Part shown: positions 1-5,376 of the stretch, piece after piece
How positions within the stretch are numbered: the stretch's first letter is position 1
How the letters are laid out: every line of letters starts with the position of its first letter
Source: Flavobacteriaceae bacterium
GTDB lineage: Bacteria; Bacteroidota; Bacteroidia; Flavobacteriales; Flavobacteriaceae
DNA: 5,376 bases
Assembly: GCA_023141985.1 (NCBI GenBank)
Contig: JAGLKH010000248.1
Span: forward strand, 1-5,376
Direction of reading: 5' to 3'
Translations under genes and position numbers: made by a program
Notes under the pieces: generated by a model
What the model was told of the DNA's origin: nothing
The model's database searches: none
Seen by the model: the letters and a program-made list of their open reading frames with translations, nothing else

Positions 1-159
1 GTAAAATGGCGTTATAAGTATTGGGCAGGAATATATAAAGAGCAAGGACAGTATATAAATGTAAATAGAGGTTTTGGGTTTTTAGCATATCCGGGGCGCG
101 TTGGAATTTGGCCAGAGATTACAGTTATAGAGCTTAAAAAAGGTTCAAATAATGTCTAA
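1..159 (+). CDS. C-terminal end of a metallophosphoesterase (5' part outside window)
   Basis: An open frame enters from the left edge in frame 1 and stops at TAA 157-159, leaving 52 residues. The visible part resembles the C-terminal end of membrane-associated calcineurin-like metallophosphoesterases (YkuE/YaeI type). It has a 'Y-x-N-V-N-R-G-F-G-F' stretch followed by 'YPGRVGIWPEITVIEL', which corresponds to the final beta strands after the metal-binding GHTHGGQ motif in that family. The metal ligands themselves lie outside the window, so catalytic competence cannot be judged. Family members hydrolyse phosphoester or lipid-linked diphosphate substrates; the substrate here is unknown. The next gene on the same strand starts 143 nt downstream behind a possible promoter of its own, so co-transcription is uncertain. 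The family call rests only on the tail and is moderately firm. Confidence 0.7.
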   Translation, partial: VKWRYKYWAGIYKEQGQYINVNRGFGFLAYPGRVGIWPEITVIELKKGSNNV

Positions 160-236
160 TTGCAAAGAAATGTTATATTTTCTCTGAAAGTGCTTGTTTT
201 TATATTAAAGTCAGAGAGAGCCTAATATTTAACCTG

Positions 237-271
237 TTGTTATTCAAAACGAAATTTTTTATGTAGGTTTG
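237..271 (+). promoter_or_regulatory. Possible Bacteroidota promoter for the thioredoxin-fold gene
   Basis: TAGGTTTG at 264-271 matches the -7 consensus TAnnTTTG exactly. The nearest TTG for a -33 element is at 237-239, giving a 24-nt spacer, somewhat longer than the usual 19-21. Transcription would start near 276-279, leaving a leader of about 25 nt before the ATG at 303. The -7 box is convincing and the -33 box is weak. Confidence 0.4.
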
Positions 272-302
272 TAATAGCGCATTTGATTTAAAACTTTAAA
301 TT

Positions 303-599
303 ATGTCAAAATTTGGGGAATTAATAGATGTAAACACTCCTGTTTTGTTAGATTTTTTTACAGAATGGAATGAGCAATCTACGGCAATGCATGCAGTCTT
401 GAGAGATGTAGCAGCAGCTCTGGGTGATAAAGCCAAGGTTATTAAAATAGATGTCGATAAAAACAAGGATTTAGCCGATGCTTTAAGAATAAAAGGTTTA
501 CCAACGTTAATTATCTATAAAGAAGGTGAAATGAAATGGCGTCAAAGCGGGGAGCAAGATGCTAATACACTTATTGGGCTTATACAGGAATACGTTTAA
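303..599 (+). CDS. Thioredoxin-fold protein lacking both active-site cysteines
   Basis: This is a 98-residue cytoplasmic protein with no signal peptide, about the length of a bare thioredoxin domain. The fold is recognisable. A 'PVLLDFFTEW' strand leads to W22, where the redox motif should follow, then comes a helix (about 27-40), 'KAKVIKIDVDKN' (43-54), and 'GLPTLIIYKEGE' (65-76) with the conserved cis-proline at P67. Instead of WCGPC the sequence reads W22-N-E-Q-S26, and there is no cysteine anywhere in the protein. Classical disulfide exchange is therefore impossible, so a binding, scaffolding or chaperone-like role is more likely (inference). The start is well set: an in-frame TAA at 297-299 lies just upstream. 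The 3' end overlaps the convergent deacetylase gene by 20 bp. I believe similar cysteine-free forms occur in other flavobacteria, which would argue against recent decay. The partner is unknown. Confidence 0.88.
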   Translation: MSKFGELIDVNTPVLLDFFTEWNEQSTAMHAVLRDVAAALGDKAKVIKIDVDKNKDLADALRIKGLPTLIIYKEGEMKWRQSGEQDANTLIGLIQEYV

Positions 600-1263
600 A
601 TTCAAATCCTTTTTCACTAAAATACTCTAATATTTTTGGAAGTGCATACTGCATATTGTTAGCCGCTTTTATACTATCGTGAAATACTACAATATCTCCG
701 GAAGAAGTATTGTTAACGATGTTTTCTAAACATTTTTCGTTAGAAACAGATACATCCCAATCAATAGACAAAACTTTCCACATTATAATTTTGTAGCCCA
801 AATGTTTTAACTGTTTTGCTTGTATTGGTTTTATTTGCCCATAAGGAGGGCGGAAGAGATTTTTGATTTTTGATTTTTGATTTACGATTTTTAAATTTTG
901 GAATTTGGAATTTGGAATTTGATTATTTATGATTTTTTGTGCTTTTTCAATATCTAATAGATAATCTTTTGTTTTGGTGTTCCAACCTTTTAAATGATTG
1001 TGTGTGTGGTTTCCAACCGAATGCTTTTCAGTAATAATTCTTTTAAATATAGAAGGATGTTCATCAACATTTTTTCCAATACAAAAAAATGTGGCTTTTG
1101 CATTGTATTGATCTAAAATGTCTAAGGTCCAGTTTGTGATTTTTGGAGTTGGACCATCATCAAAGGTTAGATAAATAATCTTTTCTTTAGAAGGGATGTC
1201 CCAAACTAAATCTGGGAATAAAGATTTTACTATTTTAGGTGTTGTAACAGGGGTTAAGTTCAT
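580..1263 (-). CDS. Polysaccharide deacetylase, NodB/CE4 family, with a repeat-encoded loop
   Basis: This 227-residue protein carries all the usual CE4 motifs. They are TFDDGP (33-38, catalytic base D35 and metal-ligand D36), H86-T-H-N-H90 (metal-binding HTxxH), R138-PPYG (motif 3), 'SIDWD' (166-170, motif 4) and 'VVFHDS' (192-197, catalytic H195). The family removes N-acetyl (or O-acetyl) groups from peptidoglycan, chitin-like or other polysaccharides in a metal-dependent reaction. No signal peptide or membrane segment is visible; the protein begins 'MNLTPVTTPKIVKSLFP', so export is not predicted. Between motifs 2 and 3 residues 116-135 are encoded by a heptanucleotide array and contain five lysines and no acidic residue. 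The ATG lies 6 bp after the stop of the DUF2723 gene, with AAAGGG as a weak ribosome site, which indicates translational coupling. An in-frame TAA two codons upstream fixes the start. The substrate is unknown. Confidence 0.92.
   Translation of the reverse strand: MNLTPVTTPKIVKSLFPDLVWDIPSKEKIIYLTFDDGPTPKITNWTLDILDQYNAKATFFCIGKNVDEHPSIFKRIITEKHSVGNHTHNHLKGWNTKTKDYLLDIEKAQKIINNQIPNSKFQNLKIVNQKSKIKNLFRPPYGQIKPIQAKQLKHLGYKIIMWKVLSIDWDVSVSNEKCLENIVNNTSSGDIVVFHDSIKAANNMQYALPKILEYFSEKGFEFKRIPV
858..920. repeat. Nine-unit heptanucleotide tandem array inside the deacetylase gene
   Basis: Read on the + strand, nine consecutive 7-mers stay in perfect register. They are GATTTTT three times (858-878), GATTTAC (879-885), GATTTTT (886-892), AAATTTT (893-899) and GGAATTT three times (900-920). 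On the coding (-) strand these read AAATTCC x3, AAAATTT, AAAAATC, GTAAATC, AAAAATC x3. The array is exactly 63 bp, or 21 codons, so the deacetylase frame is preserved. It covers residues 115-136, ending directly before F137-R138 of motif 3. Such A/T heptamer strings are, to my knowledge, more typical of intergenic sequence in flavobacterial genomes. One unit gained or lost would shift the frame. Confidence 0.9.
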
Positions 1264-1269
1264 AACCCT

Positions 1270-4200
1270 TTATTCTTCTTCTATCGAATCAATAAATCCG
1301 CTATCAGCAGGTAAATCTTTTTCTGTTCGCTCGTCTTCTTCAGGTTCTTCTCCTGTAAATAACCTTAAGTAGCTGTTGAATTTTTGCATTTCAACTTTCA
1401 CAAATTCTTCATCTTCATAAATCATTAGTACATCTACTAAACCTCTGTATCGTTCTATGTCAGTATATATGTTTTCAATTAACTGGGTTTGATTTTTTTC
1501 GTTTAGTGTACTGTAATAGTTAAGATTTTCTTGATATTTTATGGAAACGTCTTTAAAGAGTTGTCTTGCTTTTTCTTTAGCTTTTACTTCATAATAGGCC
1601 CCTATATAAGGTTCTAATAAGGTGTAGTATCCAAAATCGTTTACCGGCATTTTTTCCATAGCAAGGTCAGCGATTTCTTCAGCTTTTTCAAATTGACCTT
1701 CATTAATTAAAGTCTCAATTAATCGTGCTATATTACCTCTATAAGAAATGCCGTTTTTACGGGTTTCTACATCATGATAAATATTGCCTCCACTATTCCC
1801 CCATTCCCAGGATTTAACCATATTGTACATAACCTCACTATCTATTCTTCCCATATCAAAAGGATTTGCTCTTTCTATAGGAGTTTTAATGGGCACGAGT
1901 TTATAACATAATCCATCAAGTTGTAGAAAATCTTTCATCCAAATATAATCATCGTCTCCAAAAGCACCACCTGTAAAATAAATAGGGCGTTCCCAATTAT
2001 TGTTAGCAATAATATCTAACATGAGTAAACGATTTTTATAGAGTGCTCCTCCTTTTATTTTAATATCAATATAAGGAACTATTTTACTCGAATCTTTTTC
2101 TTTAACAATGTTATGTTTTAAAACAGAAGCTTTATTAACAGGAATTCTTACGTTTTCAGTGGGTAAATAGTTAGCGTTTAGATCTTGAGATCTCATCTTG
2201 CTTATATCATAACCTTCCTGTTGTAATACCGTTTTATATTTAGCTCTTGGATTATCGCTGGTAATAAAATTTAAAAATTCTTTAATGTTTATAGTGTCTT
2301 TAAATCTCACATCTTTTAAGATGTAATCTCTAGTGCCATATTTGTATTTGTCGTGAGTGAGTTGAGATGGTATAGGGTCGCTTTCATAAGCTTTACGCTT
2401 CATTTGGTCGATATACCAATCGGTTTGAAACAAACTCGTATTTACAACTCTTACATCGGTTCGAATGCCTTCAATTTCTTGAGCATACCATAATGGGAAA
2501 GAATCGTTATCACCAATGGTAAATAAAATAGCATTGGGTTGGCAGGATTCTAAATATTTTACAGCCATAGCATGAGCAGTTGCTTTCCCGGACCTATCAT
2601 GATCATCCCAATTGTTTGCTGCTAAAATGGCTGGAACTAAAGCCAAGCAAATAAGAGTAATTGCAGGAGCAAGTAAAGCGTGTTTTTTAAATTTACTTAT
2701 GGCATTATATATTGCATAAACCCCAAAACCAATCCATATGGCAAATACATAAAAAGAACCAACCACCGAGTAGTCTCTTTCCCGAGGTTCGAAAGGGCGA
2801 ACATTGGTATAAACCTGTATGGCAATTCCGGTAAAAAGGAAAAAAACCAACATGACCCAGAACAACTTTTTATCTGTATTGAATAAAAAGAAAAGTCCAA
2901 TTAAACCTAAAATAAGTGGTAAGAAATAATAAGTATTACGGGCTTTATTATTAAGCACATCGCCTGGTAAATCATCTTGCGACATACCTAAATGTTGCTC
3001 ATCGATAAATTTAATGCCACTTATCCAGTTGCCATGCATATCGTATTTTCCTTGTATATCGTCTTGTCGTCCTGTAAAATTCCACATAAAATAGCGCCAA
3101 TACATATAGCCCAGTTGGTATTCTAGCATATATGCAATGTTTTGACCAAGAGAAGGTTTTTCAATATCTAAATATCGGCCATAGGTTCTTAAGAATTTAT
3201 GATAATCTTCATAATCTATAAGCCCTTCAGAAACACGACTTCTAAAATCAGAAACTAAATCTCTTAATTCATTTTCCATTTGATATTCAGTTTTAATATT
3301 AAAATCTAAATACCCGGAATAAAGCATGTAATTTTCGGCATGTTCTGTACTCCACATTCTCGGTAGTATTGAAGCATGATCGGAATTATAATTTTGTCTT
3401 GCGTTTTTATAATCGTTTACAATAACATATTCTCCTTTTTCATAATCTTTTTCATATTTGGGTTTATCGTCAGAATAAGGATTGTTTTCGTCTTCACCAG
3501 AATATTGGTCTGTAAATTGAGGGCCATAAAACAAATGTGTTTTAGGGTACTGCTCTAAATTATAATAAGCCAGTAATTCTCTTGCACTCGAAGGGTTATT
3601 CTCATTAATTATAACATTAGCATTTGCTCGAATTGGAAGCAATATCCAGGACGAGAACCCAATAAAAATAAAAAGGACGCAGAGTATTAAAGCATTAGCA
3701 TGTTTATATTGTTTTTCTCTTGTATATTTTATTCCAAAGTAGAATAAAGCTATTGCAACAATACCTGCAATTATAGATCCAGAGTTAAATGGTAATCCAA
3801 TACTGTTTATAAAAAACACTTCTGAAGCACTAAAAAATTTAAGTGTCGTAGGAAGTAAAAGTTTAAAAATAATGAGTAAAATGGCAACTACAGCAAGATT
3901 AGCAATAACAAAATTCTTTACCGTAATGTCTTTGTAATTCTTAAAGTAATATATTAACCCTATAGCGGGAATTGTTAGTAGTCCCATAAAATGAACTCCA
4001 AAAGAAAGTCCTGTAATAAAAGCAATTAAAATCAACCATTTGTCCCCTCTGGGTTTATCCATATCTTGTTCCCAACGCAATCCTAAATAGAACAATGTAG
4101 ACATAATAAGAGTTGCCATGGCATAAACCTCTGTTTCAACAGCATTAAACCAAAACGAATCTGTAAAAGTAAATGCCAAACTACCAACTAATGCCGCTCC

Positions 4201-4566
4201 TAAAATTGCTTGACCTTGTTCTTTTGTTATGGCTTCTGTCGTAACTACTAATTTTCGTAATAAAATAGTAATAGACCAAAACATAAATAATATGGTAAAA
4301 GCACTTGCTACGGCGCTCATCATATTAAGCATAAGCCCTATTTGAGAAGGATCAGTAGCAAATAAAGAGAAAAATGCACCTAACATTTGAAACAATGGAG
4401 CTCCGGGAGGATGACCAACTTGTAGTTTAGATGAAGTTAAAATATATTCTCCGGCATCCCAAAAACTCACTGTTGGTTCAACAGTTAAACTATATGTGAT
4501 TAGTGCTATTAAAAAAACGAACCAGCCTAAAATGTTGTTCCACTTTTTAAAGTTGAAGTATACCAT
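1270..4566 (-). CDS. DUF2723 (TMEM260-like) multi-pass membrane protein, probable GT-C glycosyltransferase
   Basis: This 1,098-residue protein has three parts. An N-terminal membrane domain (about 12-313) has a first helix at 12-30, then a loop with W36-D-A-G-E40 and G51-H-P-P-G55, 'FNAVETEVYAM' (140-150) and 'GVHFMGLLTIPAIGLIYYFK' (190-209). These are hallmarks of DUF2723. A second group of membrane helices lies at about 548-650 and includes 'RPFEPRERDYSVVGSFY'. The C-terminal part is soluble, with 'IGDNDSFPLWYAQE' near 684-697, a helical TPR-like stretch around 950-1040, and an acidic tail. Human TMEM260, which shares the domain, is a protein O-mannosyltransferase; acidic residues in the first loop are typical catalytic positions of GT-C enzymes. 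A lipid-linked sugar donor and a periplasmic acceptor are inferred. No other ATG lies between the in-frame stop at 4594-4596 and the chosen start. Length is usual for flavobacterial members. It probably leads an operon with the deacetylase; I found no convincing promoter upstream. Confidence 0.9.
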   Translation of the reverse strand: MVYFNFKKWNNILGWFVFLIALITYSLTVEPTVSFWDAGEYILTSSKLQVGHPPGAPLFQMLGAFFSLFATDPSQIGLMLNMMSAVASAFTILFMFWSITILLRKLVVTTEAITKEQGQAILGAALVGSLAFTFTDSFWFNAVETEVYAMATLIMSTLFYLGLRWEQDMDKPRGDKWLILIAFITGLSFGVHFMGLLTIPAIGLIYYFKNYKDITVKNFVIANLAVVAILLIIFKLLLPTTLKFFSASEVFFINSIGLPFNSGSIIAGIVAIALFYFGIKYTREKQYKHANALILCVLFIFIGFSSWILLPIRANANVIINENNPSSARELLAYYNLEQYPKTHLFYGPQFTDQYSGEDENNPYSDDKPKYEKDYEKGEYVIVNDYKNARQNYNSDHASILPRMWSTEHAENYMLYSGYLDFNIKTEYQMENELRDLVSDFRSRVSEGLIDYEDYHKFLRTYGRYLDIEKPSLGQNIAYMLEYQLGYMYWRYFMWNFTGRQDDIQGKYDMHGNWISGIKFIDEQHLGMSQDDLPGDVLNNKARNTYYFLPLILGLIGLFFLFNTDKKLFWVMLVFFLFTGIAIQVYTNVRPFEPRERDYSVVGSFYVFAIWIGFGVYAIYNAISKFKKHALLAPAITLICLALVPAILAANNWDDHDRSGKATAHAMAVKYLESCQPNAILFTIGDNDSFPLWYAQEIEGIRTDVRVVNTSLFQTDWYIDQMKRKAYESDPIPSQLTHDKYKYGTRDYILKDVRFKDTINIKEFLNFITSDNPRAKYKTVLQQEGYDISKMRSQDLNANYLPTENVRIPVNKASVLKHNIVKEKDSSKIVPYIDIKIKGGALYKNRLLMLDIIANNNWERPIYFTGGAFGDDDYIWMKDFLQLDGLCYKLVPIKTPIERANPFDMGRIDSEVMYNMVKSWEWGNSGGNIYHDVETRKNGISYRGNIARLIETLINEGQFEKAEEIADLAMEKMPVNDFGYYTLLEPYIGAYYEVKAKEKARQLFKDVSIKYQENLNYYSTLNEKNQTQLIENIYTDIERYRGLVDVLMIYEDEEFVKVEMQKFNSYLRLFTGEEPEEDERTEKDLPADSGFIDSIEEE

Positions 4567-4668
4567 AATTATTGTTTGTTTCCGATGGCGAATTTAAGAA
4601 TAAATAAATTACACTTGAAGTTTTTTATGTAAACGTTATGATCTATCTATTATTTTATTGATAAATAG

Positions 4669-4699
4669 TTTGTGCAACAAAAACTTTGTTATAAATTTG
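4669..4699 (+). promoter_or_regulatory. Bacteroidota-type promoter for tRNA-Gln
   Basis: TTTG at 4669-4672 is followed by a 19-nt spacer and TAAATTTG at 4692-4699. Both boxes match the Bacteroidota sigma-A consensus (TTTG / TAnnTTTG) at the preferred spacing. Transcription would begin near 4704-4707, about 10 nt before the mature 5' end of the tRNA at 4717, leaving a short 5' leader for RNase P. Confidence 0.8.
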
Positions 4700-4716
4700 C
4701 AACCTCAAATAAAGAA

Positions 4717-4789
4717 TGGCCTATGGTGTAACTGGCAACACGTCTGGTTTTGGTCCAGAAGAGTCTAGGTTCGAGCCCTAGTAGGCCAA
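4717..4789 (+). tRNA. tRNA-Gln (anticodon TTG)
   Basis: A complete 73-nt cloverleaf can be folded. The acceptor is TGGCCTA/TAGGCCA (4717-4723 / 4782-4788) with discriminator A4789. The D stem is GTGT/ACAC (4726-4729 / 4738-4741) with an 8-nt loop. The anticodon stem is TCTGG/CCAGA (4743-4747 / 4755-4759) with loop TTTTGGT, anticodon TTG at 4750-4752, which reads CAA (and CAG by wobble). The T stem is CTAGG/CCTAG (4765-4769 / 4777-4781) with loop TTCGAGC. The U1-A72 first pair is the known identity feature of bacterial tRNA-Gln. CCA is not encoded (the next bases are CAA), so the tail must be added enzymatically. It stands alone, divergent from the DUF2723 gene, with its own promoter. Confidence 0.97.
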
Positions 4790-4804
4790 CAAAAAACAGA
4801 ATTC

Positions 4805-4833
4805 TATAATTTATTAAATTAAATTATAATTTT
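4805..4833 (+). terminator. Possible A/U-only terminator after tRNA-Gln
   Basis: TATAATTTA (4805-4813) and TAAATTATA (4820-4828) form a perfect 9-bp stem with a 6-nt loop. ATTTTG and TTTTC follow. The position, 15 nt after the tRNA, suits a terminator. The stem has no G-C pair, so its strength is doubtful; the perfect arms may partly reflect the base composition. Confidence 0.4.
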
Positions 4834-4862
4834 GTTTTCAATGCTAAATGACATTTAACCCC

Positions 4863-4894
4863 TTGTAATAATCAAGATAAATGTTGTATATTCG
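4863..4894 (+). promoter_or_regulatory. Likely promoter for rimP
   Basis: TTG at 4863-4865 and TATATTCG at 4887-4894 are separated by 21 nt. The -7 box differs from TAnnTTTG by one base (TTCG for TTTG). Transcription would begin near 4898-4902, giving a leader of about 57-60 nt that contains a complete intrinsic terminator before the rimP start codon. Confidence 0.6.
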
Positions 4895-4921
4895 CAGCGC
4901 TGAAAGAGGAAAAAAGAAGAT

Positions 4922-4947
4922 GAGGGGACGTAAAGTCCCCTCTTTTT
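4922..4947 (+). terminator. Strong intrinsic terminator in the rimP 5' leader (possible attenuator)
   Basis: GAGGGGAC (4922-4929) pairs perfectly with GTCCCCTC (4935-4942) around a GTAAA loop, followed by TTTTT (4943-4947). It is the most G/C-rich hairpin in the window. Its run of T ends only 10 nt before the rimP ATG, and the likely rimP promoter lies upstream of it. It could simply stop read-through from tRNA-Gln, but its place between promoter and start codon suggests attenuation. AAAGAGG at 4903-4909 is complementary to CCTCTTT at 4939-4945 and could form a competing structure. Confidence 0.8.
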
Positions 4948-4957
4948 ATACTAAAAA

Positions 4958-5376
4958 ATGTTCAAAAGCACGGTTAAAGCATTATTAGATAAAAGTCTTG
5001 AAGAAAGAAAAGACTTGTTTTTAATAGACTTCGATGTCTTAGATGGTAATTCAATACGAGTAGTTATTGATGGAGATAATGGAGTTCTAGTTGAAGATTG
5101 TATGTATATAAGTCGGGCGATAGAGCATAATTTAGATAGAGAAGAACATGATTTTTCTTTAGAAGTGACCTCAGTAGGAGCAACAACGCCTTTAAATAAT
5201 AATAGGCAGTATAAAAAAAATATTGGTAGAATAGTAGTTGTTAAAGCTGTAGACAATCAAAAGTTTGAAGCTAAATTAATACAAGCAGATAATGAAGGCA
5301 TAACTTTAGAGTGGAAAGCCAGAGAACCGAAACCTATAGGGAAAGGTAAAGTTACAGTACAAAAACAAGCAAAACT
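4958..5376 (+). CDS. rimP: Ribosome maturation factor RimP (3' end outside window)
   Basis: The frame is open from ATG 4958-4960 to the right edge: 139 complete codons plus two bases. RimP binds the nascent 30S subunit and assists its maturation. The visible protein has an N-terminal alpha/beta domain with 'LFLIDFDVLDGNSIRVVIDG' (about 19-38), 'ISRAIEHNLDREEHDFSLEV' (about 53-72) and 'TSVGATTPL' (73-81), followed by 'NRQYKKNIGR' and the C-terminal SH3-like strands 'GITLEWKAREPKPIGKGK' (about 115-132). These blocks are characteristic of flavobacterial RimP. Only the last ten or so residues appear to be missing. An in-frame TAA at 4952-4954 two codons upstream fixes the start. There is no Shine-Dalgarno site, only an A-rich run, as is common in this phylum. 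It normally precedes nusA and infB, which would lie beyond the edge. Confidence 0.93.
   Translation, partial: MFKSTVKALLDKSLEERKDLFLIDFDVLDGNSIRVVIDGDNGVLVEDCMYISRAIEHNLDREEHDFSLEVTSVGATTPLNNNRQYKKNIGRIVVVKAVDNQKFEAKLIQADNEGITLEWKAREPKPIGKGKVTVQKQAK

Noticed and set aside
180..218. Inverted repeat TCTCTGA / TCAGAGA (181-187 and 211-217), possible terminator after the metallophosphoesterase gene
   Set aside because: The arms are perfect over 7 bp but the loop is 23 nt and no T run follows on the + strand, so it does not look like an intrinsic terminator. It could still be a binding site, but nothing else supports it.
858..920. The heptamer string as a CRISPR array or phage-type direct repeat
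   Set aside because: Units are 7 bp, contiguous, and without spacers; it is a simple tandem array within a coding frame.
2680..2900. Open frames of 68 and 67 codons on both strands inside the DUF2723 gene
   Set aside because: Both lie wholly within the well-supported 1,098-residue protein, have no recognisable domain, and read like translations of its membrane segments in other frames.
3376..3558. Open frame of 60 codons on the + strand
   Set aside because: It is antisense to the DUF2723 gene; its run of F and I residues is what A/T-rich coding sequence gives when read from the opposite strand.
4589..4620. A promoter for the DUF2723 gene on the - strand, using TAAATTCG (4596 down to 4589)
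   Set aside because: The -7 box has one mismatch and there is no TTG at the expected distance upstream; no other TAnnTTTG match was found on this strand in the divergent spacer.
4951..5256. Open frame of 101 codons on the - strand
   Set aside because: It is antisense to rimP, which has clear family motifs in the + frame; the antisense product shows no domain.

Overview
The window is A/T-rich chromosomal DNA from a member of the Bacteroidota, most likely the family Flavobacteriaceae. Three things support this. Two promoters fit the Bacteroidota pattern (TTTG or TTG, a spacer of about 20 nt, then TAnnTTTG). Start codons are preceded by A-rich sequence rather than strong Shine-Dalgarno sites. 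The proteins also look flavobacterial: a DUF2723/TMEM260-type membrane protein of about 1,100 residues, a signal-less NodB deacetylase, a cysteine-free thioredoxin-fold protein and a RimP of flavobacterial type.

Layout, left to right. The 3' end of a metallophosphoesterase gene (+) runs off the left edge. A 143-nt gap follows, then a small thioredoxin-fold gene (+, 303-599) that has lost both redox cysteines. Its last 20 bp overlap, tail to tail, a polysaccharide deacetylase gene (-, 580-1263). Six bp upstream of that gene, in the direction of transcription, ends a large membrane-protein gene of the DUF2723 family (-, 1270-4566), so these two probably form an operon. A 150-bp divergent spacer carries a good promoter for tRNA-Gln(TTG) (+, 4717-4789). 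After a possible A/U-rich terminator comes a second promoter, a strong intrinsic terminator, and only 10 nt later the start of rimP (+, 4958 to the right edge). RimP normally heads the rimP-nusA-infB translation/transcription operon.

How the genes may work together. The deacetylase and the DUF2723 protein are tightly coupled and could serve one envelope-glycan or protein-glycosylation process. That is inference from position and family. The tRNA and rimP belong to the translation machinery and are transcribed away from the membrane-protein operon.

Most of the window is ordinary core chromosome. The points worth a second look are: (1) a nine-unit heptanucleotide array inside the deacetylase reading frame, exactly 63 bp, adding a lysine-rich loop and able in principle to slip; (2) an intrinsic terminator between promoter and start codon of rimP, with an upstream segment complementary to its 3' arm, as in an attenuator; (3) the cysteine-less thioredoxin. 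I see no mobile element, CRISPR array or defence system.
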